64,000 nt of DNA from Bacillus_BA fengqiuensis (GCA_030813035.1 JAUSTV010000011.1); one strand, 5' to 3'; counted from the first letter of the stretch, positions 17,984-27,098 are shown. Program-made: numbers and translations. The notes: generated by a model from the sequence alone, not told the origin.

Positions 17984-18790
17984 ATGAAAAATGGAGAACT
18001 GCTGATCATTGGCGGAAGCGAGAGGAAAGATCGTGAAACGGAAATTCTGGACAAGTTTATAGAACTTTCCCAAGCGAATGAGGGAGCCATTGGAGTATTG
18101 CCGACAGCAAGTCAAATTCCTGATCAGGTGGGCACCCAGTACGTGGACATCTTTCAAAGGCTGGGAGCGAAAGAAGTCAAAATCATTGATGTTGATTCAA
18201 GGGAAAAAGCGGAAAGCCGGGACATAAACGATCTTGTTTCCACATTGTCCGCTTTTTTCATTACAGGCGGCAGCCAAAAACGTTTAGCCGATCTCATTGG
18301 TGGAACAAAATTATCTTCCACATTATATAAAAAATGGACAAATGGCATGGTAATAGCCGGAACGAGTGCAGGTGCCTCTATTATGGGAGAACAAATCATT
18401 TTTTCACTAAGTGCAGAAGAAGATGATGAGGGCGTAGAGGTAGCGATGGACAACGGATTTGGTTACTTGAAAAACACCATTATCGACCAGCACTTTTCCC
18501 AGCGTGCCAGATTGGACCGTTTATTGAAAATGATCGCCAAGAACCGGAAAACCATCGGAATCGGCATAGATGAAAATACGGCAATTTTAGTAAAAGACGA
18601 TCAATTTGAAGTGTTGGGGGAGCATCAGGTCATCGTCATCGACGGCCATGATCGAACGTACATCGATACCCGCGTTTCAAATGAAGGAACGACAGAGCCC
18701 GTCATGACAAATGTTCAATTGCATACACTCACAAAAGGCTATCAGTTCGATTTATCAACCCGTAAATTATTAAATGGAAAAGAGGAGTAA
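17984..18790 (+). CDS. cphB: Cyanophycinase
   Basis: Intracellular serine exopeptidase (family S51) that releases beta-Asp-Arg dipeptides from cyanophycin. 268 residues, the usual length. The nucleophile motif GTSAGAS is near residue 126 (Ser in the elbow), and FITGGSQKRL near residue 87 and DQHFSQRARLDRLL near residue 168 are family signatures. ATG with TTAGGTGA upstream. Its stop is four bases before the synthetase start, so polymer breakdown and synthesis are encoded in one operon. No signal peptide, in line with use of an internal nitrogen store. Confidence 0.93.
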   Translation: MKNGELLIIGGSERKDRETEILDKFIELSQANEGAIGVLPTASQIPDQVGTQYVDIFQRLGAKEVKIIDVDSREKAESRDINDLVSTLSAFFITGGSQKRLADLIGGTKLSSTLYKKWTNGMVIAGTSAGASIMGEQIIFSLSAEEDDEGVEVAMDNGFGYLKNTIIDQHFSQRARLDRLLKMIAKNRKTIGIGIDENTAILVKDDQFEVLGEHQVIVIDGHDRTYIDTRVSNEGTTEPVMTNVQLHTLTKGYQFDLSTRKLLNGKEE

Positions 18791-18793
18791 AAA

Positions 18794-21391
18794 ATGAAAA
18801 TCAACCGTGTAAGATACTTGAAAGGTCCGAATTATTTTAACTTGAAGCCGACCATGTGGATTGAATTGGATATTGAAGAGTTTGAGTTTCAACCTTCGAA
18901 TAAGATTCCCCGATTTAGTGAAGCTCTCGTTGACGTCATTCCAAGCTTGAAGACTCATACATGTTCATTAGGGTATGAGGGCGGGTTCGTAGAACGACTG
19001 AAAGAGGGCACGTGGATGGGGCACATCCTCGAACATATCACCTTGGAATTGCAATCACTGGCAGGAATTCAAGTGAAGCGCGGGAAAACCATAACAAGCC
19101 AGAAGAAAGGCATTTACTTTGTCACATACGATTACAAGGAACCAAAATCGGGCTACTATGCATTTAAAGCGGCGATGGAACTGACAGAGAGAATTTTGAA
19201 AGGCGAACGCAGCTTCTCGATTGATTCCTATGTAAACAACATCGCTCATTTGTATTATGAACATAAACTGGGTCCAAGCACAGAATCCATATATGAAGCG
19301 GCGATGAATGAACATATTCCGGTCGAACGAATCGGAACAGACAGCATGCTTCGGTTAGGGACGGGATTCAAGCAAAAATTTGTGCAGGCAACGATTACGA
19401 GCCAAACATCCCAGCTGGCCGTAGAAAATGCTTGTGATAAACAAGCGACCAAACTAATACTGGAAAGCTGCGGAGTTCCTGTCCCCAAAGGAGAGGTCGT
19501 CTCTTCGACAAAGGAAATCTTTCAAGCCGCTAAGTACCTCGGCTTTCCACTCGTCATAAAACCGTCAAACGGGAGACAGGGTCAAGGAGTGATGACGAAC
19601 ATTCATAATGAAGACGAGTTATTTAACATCGTCCATTGCTTTGATAGTCAATATAAGGAATATATTGTAGAACGATACTATGAAGGGAACGATTACCGGC
19701 TAGTAGTAGTAGATGGAAAAATGGTGGCTGCCAGCTTACGGCTGCCGCCTGTGGTAATCGGAAATGGAATGGACAGTGTGGAGCGATTGATTCAGCTGGA
19801 AAACGAGAATCCGCTAAGGGGCGAGGGGCATGAAAAACCGCTATCGAAAATCCCGCTGAACCATACGGTTTCTTGTTATCTTGAAAAGGAAAACTTGACG
19901 TTAACATCCATTCCCGAAAAGGGGCAGGTCGTGCAAGTCGTGGGCAATGCCAACCTTTCAACAGGGGGACAAGCAATCGATGTAACGGACGAGGTCCATC
20001 CCACAATCACGGACATTGCCATTACGGCAGCTAAGGCCATCGGACTCGATGTAGCAGGGGTTGATCTCATTTGCCAAGATATTTCCAAGCCTTTTCACCA
20101 GGGTGAAGCAGCTGTAATCGAGGTCAATGCCGCACCTGGTATTCGAATGCACCATTATCCGAGCGAAGGCAAAAGCCGGGACGTCGGAAAAGAAATCGTC
20201 CATTATTTGTTCAAGGATCGGAAGGAAGCTGCGATACCAATTGTTTCGGTGACAGGGACGAATGGAAAAACCACCACGACTCGTCTTGTAAAGCACTTTT
20301 TGGATAAAGAAAATAGAACCGTCGGCATGACCAATTCGGACGGTGTTTATATTGGAGACAGATGCATAGACGAAGGGGATTGCAGCGGTCCGATCAGCGC
20401 CAAAAAAGTATTGAGCAATCCAACCGTCGATATGGCCGTATTGGAGACGGCGCGGGGAGGCATCCTTAGAGAAGGGCTGGCATTCCGCCATTGCGATGTA
20501 GGAATTGTGACGAATGTGAGTGAAGACCATCTTGGATTGGATGGAATTGAAACGTTTGACCAACTTGTAAAATTAAAAAGGCTGATAACAGAGGTGGTCA
20601 TTGAAGACGGTTATTGCATTTTAAATGCGGATGACGAAGAGGTTGTACGCATGGCCGAATACACAAAAGGACAGGTCATTTTCACTTCATTAAACGAATA
20701 CAATCCCCACATCCAACAAGCCATTTCCAGCGGAGGGACGGCGTGGTTTATGGATCGAAACGGTACGATACAATGTGTTTCCGCAGGAGAACAAATAGAG
20801 TTTCTTCCGTGCCGTGACATTCCGATTACCATTGAAGGGACCGCCAAACATAACATTTCCAACGTGCTTCAAGCCCTTGCGGCAGCCTATTCCTTAGGAG
20901 TATCGCTGGAAGAATTGAAGGAAAAAGCCCTATCCTTCATTCCTGATTTCAAACTCTCAAAAGGCAGATTCAACAAAGTCGATGTGCAAGGCAGGCAAGT
21001 GATTGTGGATTATGCACATAATATCGCCGGATTGCGCGCCATTTTTGATACAATCGAGGCCTTGAAATCGAACAGGGTCATTACTGCCTTATCCGCTCCG
21101 GGCGACCGCTTGGATGAAGATATCCGGCAACTCGCCAAAATATCGGCCAACCATTCGGACATACTGATCATTAAAGAAGATGATGATTTAAGAGGAAGGG
21201 CTCCGTACGAAGCGGCGAACATTATCCGAAACGTCGCTTTAAAGGAAAAGATGGAGGCAAAGCACGCTCCGATTATCAGGGACGAATTGGAAGCATTCAA
21301 GAAAGCGTGGGAGTTATCGGAAGAAGGCGACCTTCTCCTGTTTTTGTATACCGACTTCACCTATGTCAAAGAGTTTTTCAGCACGATTTAA
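18794..21391 (+). CDS. cphA: Cyanophycin synthetase
   Basis: Makes multi-L-arginyl-poly-L-aspartate by alternating ATP-dependent addition of Asp to the backbone and Arg to its side chain. 865 residues with the three CphA parts: N-terminal domain (to about 160, with GTWMGHILEHITLELQ), ATP-grasp domain (about 215-475, with VIKPSNGRQGQGV and EVNAAPGIRMHHYP) and Mur-ligase-like domain from about 480 with P-loop GTNGKTTTTR at 488-497. The late segment VDYAHNIAGL is the Mur C-terminal signature. All parts appear intact. GAGGAG overlaps the end of cphB. The pair implies a stored nitrogen/carbon/energy polymer in this spore-former. Confidence 0.95.
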   Translation: MKINRVRYLKGPNYFNLKPTMWIELDIEEFEFQPSNKIPRFSEALVDVIPSLKTHTCSLGYEGGFVERLKEGTWMGHILEHITLELQSLAGIQVKRGKTITSQKKGIYFVTYDYKEPKSGYYAFKAAMELTERILKGERSFSIDSYVNNIAHLYYEHKLGPSTESIYEAAMNEHIPVERIGTDSMLRLGTGFKQKFVQATITSQTSQLAVENACDKQATKLILESCGVPVPKGEVVSSTKEIFQAAKYLGFPLVIKPSNGRQGQGVMTNIHNEDELFNIVHCFDSQYKEYIVERYYEGNDYRLVVVDGKMVAASLRLPPVVIGNGMDSVERLIQLENENPLRGEGHEKPLSKIPLNHTVSCYLEKENLTLTSIPEKGQVVQVVGNANLSTGGQAIDVTDEVHPTITDIAITAAKAIGLDVAGVDLICQDISKPFHQGEAAVIEVNAAPGIRMHHYPSEGKSRDVGKEIVHYLFKDRKEAAIPIVSVTGTNGKTTTTRLVKHFLDKENRTVGMTNSDGVYIGDRCIDEGDCSGPISAKKVLSNPTVDMAVLETARGGILREGLAFRHCDVGIVTNVSEDHLGLDGIETFDQLVKLKRLITEVVIEDGYCILNADDEEVVRMAEYTKGQVIFTSLNEYNPHIQQAISSGGTAWFMDRNGTIQCVSAGEQIEFLPCRDIPITIEGTAKHNISNVLQALAAAYSLGVSLEELKEKALSFIPDFKLSKGRFNKVDVQGRQVIVDYAHNIAGLRAIFDTIEALKSNRVITALSAPGDRLDEDIRQLAKISANHSDILIIKEDDDLRGRAPYEAANIIRNVALKEKMEAKHAPIIRDELEAFKKAWELSEEGDLLLFLYTDFTYVKEFFSTI

Positions 21392-21861
21392 AGAGTTGTT
21401 TTTAATATGTTTAGCCTTACTAAATTTTAGGGATACTACATCATATATTGAAAGGCTCCCTGAATTTCTAGAGGGAAGATTACTCTGTTTCTTCTTCGGA
21501 AAATCTTGTTTTTTACTCCGGAAGTGTATCCAGAAGTTGATGTCCGCATTGTTGATGGAGCCATCGGCAATCGTGTACACAAGGTTTTCGTATAATCGGC
21601 CGGGAAGAACCCTTAAGGGAGCTGACCGGCCGATTATGTGGAAAAATCTTTTTTTCTTAAATAGGTGATTATTTGATAGAATAAAAGCAAGGGAAGAGGC
21701 CATCTTTTCTTTTGTACAAGATTTAAGTGGATAAAGGCCGAAAAAGCAGCTTTATTTTAATGGAATATCACTCAATTTCACAACTTGTTCTTAAAATTGT
21801 CAGAAATCAATCTTTTTTTCGAATATAATAGAGTTAAAAGATAAAGAGGAGGCAACTGTTT
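21392..21861. other. 470-base region between cphA and the desaturase gene
   Basis: It contains a strong inverted repeat at 21592-21636 (ATAATCGGCCGG / CCGGCCGATTAT) with T-rich sequence some ten bases later, a plausible terminator for cphBA. The open frames across it lack ribosome-binding sites. A short frame ending VDVRIVDGAIGNRVHKVFV before a stop at about 21594 looks coding-like and could be a gene remnant, but I cannot identify it. An AATATAATAG at about 21823 could be the -10 of the desaturase promoter. Confidence 0.4.
21592..21636 (+). terminator. Probable terminator of cphBA
   Basis: 12-base perfect arms with a 21-base loop that itself holds CCTTAAGG. T-run is displaced by about ten bases, so termination efficiency is uncertain. 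Confidence 0.5.
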
Positions 21862-22752
21862 TTGCTTACAAACCATTTAGACTTTAGGCTGGAACCGAAA
21901 TTGAAAGAACTGTATGAGGAACATAAAATAAGGGCAGAAAAAATAGATTGGGGGTACCATGACTTTTTGCCGTGGGATAAAGCGCAGGATTTCCGCAGGG
22001 TTCCTTGGGATCCAAGTCAGGTAACACTTCCAAGCGGCATTGTAACAGCGGTCGAAACGGCTCTTTTGACAGAAGTGAACTTGCCGTGGTTTACATCCCA
22101 TTTAGACCAGACATTCAAAGGATCTCTTTCTGTCATAAAAGATTTTGTTCACACATGGACGGCGGAAGAGGATCAGCACTCCAACCTTTTAGAAAACTAT
22201 TTATTGATTACCCGAAACGTCGACCCGAAGCGTCTCCGCCAATTGCATAAGCAAACGGTAGAAGGCGGCTGGCAGCCAAATTTCCATACACCGTTCGAAA
22301 CGATGGTGTATACGTCGCTTCAAGAGCTGGCAACGATGGTGTTTTATAATAACGTCGCAAAAATAGCAGGAGAGCATGATAAAGATTTGGCGGCCCTTCT
22401 TCGAAGATTAGCCAAGGATGAAATACTTCATTATGCGTTCTATCGCGATGTCATCAAATTTCACTTGCAATTGGAACCGAATTATTGCTATTACCTCGGC
22501 CATGTAATTAAAAACTTCCAAATGCCGGGTACAGTGATGCCGGACTTTGAAGACCGCATGTCCATCATTGCAAAAGAAGCCAACTACGGACCGCTTGAAT
22601 ACTTCGACCAAGTATTGGATGTCATCGTCGAATATTGGGAGTTGGAAAAGCTGCGCCCAATCGCGCCGGAAGCGGAGGCGGCCCGCTTGGATATCTTGAA
22701 GTACCATGCAAGACTCAAACGGGTGAGAGACCGATTTTATAGTTCAAAGTAA
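21862..22752 (+). CDS. Soluble acyl-ACP desaturase (ferritin-like di-iron)
   Basis: 296-residue cytoplasmic protein of the plant-type stearoyl-ACP desaturase family (FA_desaturase_2). The two di-iron motifs E-E-x-x-H are visible as EEDQHS near residue 101 and DEILHY near residue 191, plus further acidic ligands in helices such as ETALLTEVNLPW. No membrane segment. It would introduce a double bond into acyl-ACP using O2 and reduced ferredoxin. TTG start at 21862 with AGAGGAGG nine bases before; no ATG is available nearby. The family is best known in plants and actinobacteria, while Bacillus usually uses a membrane desaturase. The regioselectivity cannot be read from sequence. Confidence 0.85.
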   Translation: MLTNHLDFRLEPKLKELYEEHKIRAEKIDWGYHDFLPWDKAQDFRRVPWDPSQVTLPSGIVTAVETALLTEVNLPWFTSHLDQTFKGSLSVIKDFVHTWTAEEDQHSNLLENYLLITRNVDPKRLRQLHKQTVEGGWQPNFHTPFETMVYTSLQELATMVFYNNVAKIAGEHDKDLAALLRRLAKDEILHYAFYRDVIKFHLQLEPNYCYYLGHVIKNFQMPGTVMPDFEDRMSIIAKEANYGPLEYFDQVLDVIVEYWELEKLRPIAPEAEAARLDILKYHARLKRVRDRFYSSK

Positions 22753-22770
22753 AACGAAAGGCGGAGAAAG

Positions 22771-23140
22771 CCCGTTAAACCGATAGGATGTTGGCAGCCT
22801 ACAAACGCGACGTCCTGTCGCAACGGCTGCACTTGTACGTCCTGTACTTCGGAGCTTCTGAGAAGGAGTCGCTTTTTAACTCCGCAGGAAGAAGTGAAAC
22901 AGCCGTACGGTTTGGCTTTCGGAGCTGAACAAAAAAGAAAAGCGAAGGCGACTGTTCAACCTTGAGAGACGTTGGAGCTTCTGACCGGGAAACCGCTTTT
23001 TGGTTTCATGGACAGAAGTGAAACGGCCGAAAGGTTAGGAGCCGCAACTGGACCATTAAGGAACGAAGCCTAAGAGCGCAACGTCCTGTTGCAACGGCTT
23101 CATTTGCACATCCATGTGCTTCAAGCTCCAGCGACTGTTT
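22771..23140. repeat. Array of related hairpin modules
   Basis: Non-coding tract with repeated motifs. Small hairpins with the same GTCCT loop occur at 22807-22821 (GCGAC/GTCGC), 22835-22847 (GTAC/GTAC) and 23078-23092 (GCAAC/GTTGC). Two further hairpins share a T-rich loop at 22865-22883 (GGAGT/ACTCC) and 22989-23007 (GAAACC/GGTTTC), each followed by the same AGAAGTGAAAC phrase. Another is at 23106-23119 (GCACAT/ATGTGC). Phrases such as GGAGCTTCTGA and GCGACTGTT recur. Stem bases differ between copies but stay paired. It resembles interspersed repeats I have seen in Bacillaceae intergenic regions, but I cannot name the family. Confidence 0.75.
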
Positions 23141-23160
23141 AGAAACTACTTCCAGTCAAC

Positions 23161-23197
23161 AAAAAAAGGCACTTCGTAATGAAGTGCCTTTTTTTAT
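23161..23197 (+). terminator. Intrinsic terminator
   Basis: AAAAAAAGGCACTTC / GAAGTGCCTTTTTTT perfect stem with a 5-base loop. Ends transcription from the desaturase gene and hairpin array. Confidence 0.92.
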
Positions 23198-23223
23198 GTT
23201 TTAAAAGGAAAAACTCCGGGTAG
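23198..23223 (+). promoter_or_regulatory. SigB-like promoter of the YsnF-type gene
   Basis: GTTTTA, 14 bases, GGGTAG; each box is one base off the sigma-B consensus. It begins right after the terminator and 62 bases before the start codon. Same architecture as the box upstream of cphB. Confidence 0.5.
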
Positions 23224-23284
23224 ACAAGAAGTGGAAGTACATGTAAAAAACTTCCTAGTCTATTAAATTTAGGAGGGAAAGCAG

Positions 23285-24403
23285 ATGAGGATAGGAAAAA
23301 GAATTGCTGGTACATTTTATTCAGAAAAGGAAACGCTTGATGCAATCGAAAGTTTAAAACGCCAAGGATACCGTGAAACGGATATCATGGTAGTGGCCAA
23401 AAATAGAAGTGAGATTCCCTTGGTCGCTGCTCAGGCTGGCGTGATGGTAGAAGCGGAAGCACCAATGAATACCTTAACCGGGGTCATGATGGACAGTTTC
23501 TTTACAATGATGACAGGCAAAAGGGTAGGAATAGCAGAAAGCGGATTGGCAGACAGTCTGATGGCAAGAGGAATCCCAGACTTTACTGCCAAACGATGCG
23601 AGGCTGAAGCAGCCAAAGGAAAGATTCTTGTTCTGGTTGATACAGATGTTACGTATAACAGCTTAAATGACATGGAAACACAGTACGGAACTGCAGAAGA
23701 AAAAGCGCTTCGTCTCCATGAAGAAAGACTTGACGTCGTCAAAGAGCGCGTGCAGCTCGGAGAAGTACAGGTTTGGAAAGAAATCGTAGAAACAGAAAAG
23801 ACCATTCAGGTCCCGCTCACACGTGAAGAGGTTTATGTAGAACGCCGGCCTGTCATTGACGGTCAGTATGATGGCGTTTCAATAGGCGATAATGAAATGA
23901 TACGCATTCCTATTATCGAAGAGCGAATAGAAGTAATGAAAAGACCTGTCGTCGTGGAAGAAATCATCATTGGAAAGCACAAAATTCAGGAGACGAAGGA
24001 AGTACAGGACGTCGTCCGGAAAGAGGAGGCACGTATCGAGCGTTCCGCACTGCCAGTAATGGAGACATATCAAAGCAGGAATGAATTAATAGAAACAGAA
24101 AGTACAACAGAAGCGGTTTCTTTATCGCTGAAAGACAATCAGCATATGGCAAGTGTAACAGATGGCGAAAAAGAAGAAAAACGAACAAAACGTACAGGCT
24201 CTCTTGCTGTCCAAGACAAGCAAGCAGAGAAAACGAAAAAGGACGAAACAAATATAAATAATACAGAATCTTCAAACGAAAAACAAAATAAAAAAACTGC
24301 CGCGACAAATCAGAAAAAAGAAGAAGTAAGCAGCAGTGAAGAATCTTCAACGGGCGAAGAAAACAAAAATGACCGCACTCAAATCAACAAAGTGAAAAAA
24401 TGA
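23285..24403 (+). CDS. ysnF: YsnF/DUF2382 general stress protein
   Basis: 372 residues. The first 110 residues resemble the YflT-type heat-stress domain (AGTFYSEKETLDAIESLKRQGY, shown as its region near residues 9-30). Residues about 135-255 hold the DUF2382/YsnF domain, with repeated short blocks such as LHEERLDVVKERVQLGEV and IIEERIEVMKRPVVVEEII. The last 115 residues are a Lys/Glu/Thr/Asn-rich, low-complexity tail without hydrophobic segments, longer than in B. subtilis YsnF (about 270 residues). ATG with AGGAGGG eight bases before. Role in stress survival is known only at the phenotype level in relatives. A SigB-like promoter precedes it. Confidence 0.85.
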   Translation: MRIGKRIAGTFYSEKETLDAIESLKRQGYRETDIMVVAKNRSEIPLVAAQAGVMVEAEAPMNTLTGVMMDSFFTMMTGKRVGIAESGLADSLMARGIPDFTAKRCEAEAAKGKILVLVDTDVTYNSLNDMETQYGTAEEKALRLHEERLDVVKERVQLGEVQVWKEIVETEKTIQVPLTREEVYVERRPVIDGQYDGVSIGDNEMIRIPIIEERIEVMKRPVVVEEIIIGKHKIQETKEVQDVVRKEEARIERSALPVMETYQSRNELIETESTTEAVSLSLKDNQHMASVTDGEKEEKRTKRTGSLAVQDKQAEKTKKDETNINNTESSNEKQNKKTAATNQKKEEVSSSEESSTGEENKNDRTQINKVKK

Positions 24404-24453
24404 CGGTACCGGTAAAGGCGTAGGTGTAAGATGAAATTCATACAGATGGAAAG

Positions 24454-24486
24454 AAAGAGGCTGTCGAGTTGGGAGGCAGCCTCTTT
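24454..24486. terminator. Terminator between convergent genes
   Basis: AAAGAGGCTG / CAGCCTCTTT stem; A/T-rich ends give weak bidirectional function. Confidence 0.65.
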
Positions 24487-24513
24487 GACATTCATTTTTC
24501 ACGTGATTTTTTG

Positions 24514-25551
24514 TCACCCTACAATTTTACGTCCTCTTTGAGCGAGGGCGTAATAAATGCCGTGCTGTAACGTTTGGAAACAGTTAAATTTTGAAAAATT
24601 GAGCTGTGATTCAGAGATGGCCGTTCCAAGTTCAGGCGATATTCCGACCAAGATGGTCTCTGTCCCGATAATAGAAGCGGCAGAGCCCAATTTCTCGATA
24701 AAGGTAATCGTGTAATTGCTGATATGTATATCCAAGGCGGTTAGATCTAGCAGGAGATATCGTGCTTTATACATCGGAAGATTATTCAGCGTTTTTTCGA
24801 TTAATTCTTCCGACCGCGTTTCATCGTATTTTCCTAATAAGGGAACGACCACAATTTCTTCCAAAACGGGAATGATAGGTGAAGAGATTTCCTTCACAAG
24901 CTCACGCAGCTCTTTCGTTCGCTCAGCTACAGTGTCCTCCAGTTTTTGGATCTCTGCCGATTCCTTTCTTCTCGCAAAGTCGTGAATGTTATTCGTGACT
25001 GTAATCGTAGAAGGGAAATAGTGATACTCACAATATTCATCGCCTTCTATTTGGCTTTTTTTAACCTCATACCAGACGTTCGTTCCAAACACTCCTGTTA
25101 AGATACCGGCGAAATGACCGGGCAGAAAGGAACCGTGCTTTTTTTTGCCTTGGGCCTTATTGATTTTATATTCCCAACTGTCTCGAATACGAACGACAGC
25201 CGTCTTTTTTTCTTCACAAATGTCTTGAAAGCTGATTTTCCCCCAGCCTGCCGAAGCATAAATAATCGGAATAAGGGAAGCAACTTCTTTAATACTTAAG
25301 CGGGAATTACTAAAGAACTCGCTCACAACAGATCCTTGACGAAATCCTGTTGTTTCTAACACGACACCTGCCGCATCATCTCCTGATACTTCTTCAATCG
25401 TATCGAAAAATGTTTTCATGGCTGATGAAATCCAAAAGAGAATGGCATCATCGCCTTCAAAATCAAATACCCCATTTTCGATATCCCATTTAAATTGAAT
25501 GCCGGATACGTCAATGCTGGGTTTATTACTTAAATCTTCGTTCACTGACAT
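24514..25551 (-). CDS. V4R-domain plus STAS-domain signalling protein
   Basis: 345-residue cytoplasmic protein. The middle region (about residues 60-195) looks like a V4R small-molecule-binding domain, ending with EGDEYCEYHYFPS. A coiled linker (TVAERTKELRELVKEI) leads into a C-terminal STAS domain (about 225-340) like those of RsbR-type stressosome proteins (IIPVLEEIVVVPLLGKYD, LLLDLTALDIHI). The sensory half is thus not the globin of RsbRA. I chose ATG 25551 because AAAAGGAG lies before it; the frame extends 14 codons further upstream without a site. It may feed a ligand signal into the general stress pathway; its neighbour ysnF has a SigB-like promoter. Confidence 0.8.
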   Translation of the reverse strand: MSVNEDLSNKPSIDVSGIQFKWDIENGVFDFEGDDAILFWISSAMKTFFDTIEEVSGDDAAGVVLETTGFRQGSVVSEFFSNSRLSIKEVASLIPIIYASAGWGKISFQDICEEKKTAVVRIRDSWEYKINKAQGKKKHGSFLPGHFAGILTGVFGTNVWYEVKKSQIEGDEYCEYHYFPSTITVTNNIHDFARRKESAEIQKLEDTVAERTKELRELVKEISSPIIPVLEEIVVVPLLGKYDETRSEELIEKTLNNLPMYKARYLLLDLTALDIHISNYTITFIEKLGSAASIIGTETILVGISPELGTAISESQLNFSKFNCFQTLQHGIYYALAQRGRKIVG

Positions 25552-25888
25552 GGAAAAACTCCTTTTCGTACATAATGATAGATGAAAATCCATTTTTGTT
25601 GCAGGTGCATGGCAATATGTTCATTATAAAGCCGCCTGCAATCATATGGCAACTGGAGTGCTTCGATTAGCCGCAGTCTCCTTTCGATAAAGGAAGGGTG
25701 CTTACTGTCCGCTAATGCTGGATAAATGAATAAAAAGTTCAAAGGCTGGCTTATCTATTCATCCTTATCCTGCTCTAAAATGAAGTAAATCCTCTCTAAG
25801 TTGCTTCACGACTTTAGAAAAAAATAGAAGAAGTTAATAAGTTCTATAGTATCAATTCACTCTGAATAAGTGGAAAGGATGAGATTCG

Positions 25889-26110
25889 ATGAAAAACTTG
25901 AGATTTATGCTTAATGATGATTATCAGGCGGAGAGCCTTGCAGAGGACTTAAAGCTGCAGCTTGAAATCAATCGTTTTCAACATGTCAAAGTCGTTCCGG
26001 TGAGAGACCGCAATGAAATCATTGTCCAGGTGCCGGAAGCAGATGGTGCGTTAGAAGAAACCGTAGAAGTGTTCATGGAAAATTACAAAAAAGGAGAAAT
26101 CCTCGAATAA
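25889..26110 (+). CDS. Small conserved-looking protein, 73 residues
   Basis: 73-residue acidic protein with an alpha/beta pattern: a helix with AESLAEDLKLQLEIN, a strand HVKVVPV, a strand EIIVQVPE and a helix LEETVEVFMENY. No membrane segment or cysteine. GAAAGGATGA precedes the ATG. A terminator follows at once, so it is a single-gene unit. I do not recognise the family. Confidence 0.75.
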   Translation: MKNLRFMLNDDYQAESLAEDLKLQLEINRFQHVKVVPVRDRNEIIVQVPEADGALEETVEVFMENYKKGEILE

Positions 26111-26129
26111 TTGCCATTATCCCAAGAAA

Positions 26130-26163
26130 GCTGTGAATGAAAAGGATCAGCTTTCTTTTTTGC
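26130..26163 (+). terminator. Intrinsic terminator
   Basis: AAGAAAGCTG / CAGCTTTCTT stem followed by T residues, 20 bases after the 73-residue gene. Confidence 0.82.
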
Positions 26164-26257
26164 TCAAGGAATGATGATGGCGAAGCTTAAGTCCCTGAAT
26201 AGACGGGAATCATATAGAATATGTTTAAAAATATCTATAAAAAAGGGGATGGAATTT

Positions 26258-27088
26258 ATGAGCCGTGTCAACGACGCACCCGTTAAATTCGACTTTCATA
26301 CCCATCATGAGCGCTGCGGGCATGCTGTCGGAACCATTGAACACTATATAAAAGCAGCGATTGAAAAAGGAATGGACTTCATTGGCATTGCGGATCACTC
26401 TCCGTATTTTTACAGTGAAGAGGATCAGCTTTATCCGACCATTGCGATGGCGAAAAGCGAGCTATCTGAATATGTAAATGAGGTTTTGCGTCTGAAAGAG
26501 AAATACAGCGGAAAAATTCAAGTCTTACTTGGAATGGAAAGTGACTTTTATCCGGAATACATAGATATTTATCGTGAGCAGCTGAATTTATATCCATTTG
26601 ATTATCTCATCGGCTCTGTTCATTACGTGGACGACATCAGTATTTTCAAACAAGGACGATGGGAAGGTCTTACAAACGAACAAAGAGTGAAAACGAAAGA
26701 AACATATTACGAGTTGATTGAACAATCGGCCCGCAGCGGCATGTTTCAAATTCTTGGTCATATTGATGCGATGAAAGGATTTTATCCTGAATTTTCGTCC
26801 GTCCAAACAGAAGTGGTAGAAAGGACACTTAAAACCATAGCGGAGCATGACATCGCCATTGAAATTAATACATCCGGAAAAACAAAGGATTGCGGAGGCT
26901 GGTATCCGGGTGATGACATTTTGGAAAGAGCGCTTTTCCATGGGGTGAAAGTGACCTTTGGGTCGGATGCCCATACTCCCGAACGGGTCGGTGATGAATT
27001 TGAACTCGTCCAGCAACGCTTGAAGGAAATCGGCTTTAAAGAGTGGGCCTATTTTATCCAAAAGAAACGATATATGACAGCTCTATAA
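26258..27088 (+). CDS. PHP-family phosphatase, probably histidinol-phosphatase
   Basis: 276-residue PHP-type metallophosphatase. Metal-binding motifs are HTHHERCGHA near residue 14, GIADHSP near residue 43, a central HYVDDISIF-type histidine, LGHIDAMKGF and the C-terminal FGSDAHTPERVG. Length and motif order match HisJ/HisK histidinol-phosphate phosphatase (last-but-one reaction group in histidine synthesis) of Bacillus. I chose ATG 26258, preceded by AAGGGGATGG; the frame is open 87 bases further upstream but that part has no site. No other his gene is near, so substrate assignment is by family only. Confidence 0.85.
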   Translation: MSRVNDAPVKFDFHTHHERCGHAVGTIEHYIKAAIEKGMDFIGIADHSPYFYSEEDQLYPTIAMAKSELSEYVNEVLRLKEKYSGKIQVLLGMESDFYPEYIDIYREQLNLYPFDYLIGSVHYVDDISIFKQGRWEGLTNEQRVKTKETYYELIEQSARSGMFQILGHIDAMKGFYPEFSSVQTEVVERTLKTIAEHDIAIEINTSGKTKDCGGWYPGDDILERALFHGVKVTFGSDAHTPERVGDEFELVQQRLKEIGFKEWAYFIQKKRYMTAL

Positions 27089-27098
27089 AAAAGAAAAG

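Noticed and set aside
21314..21703. 129-codon minus-strand frame after cphA
   Set aside because: Overlaps the cphA end antisense, crosses the palindrome and lacks a start site.
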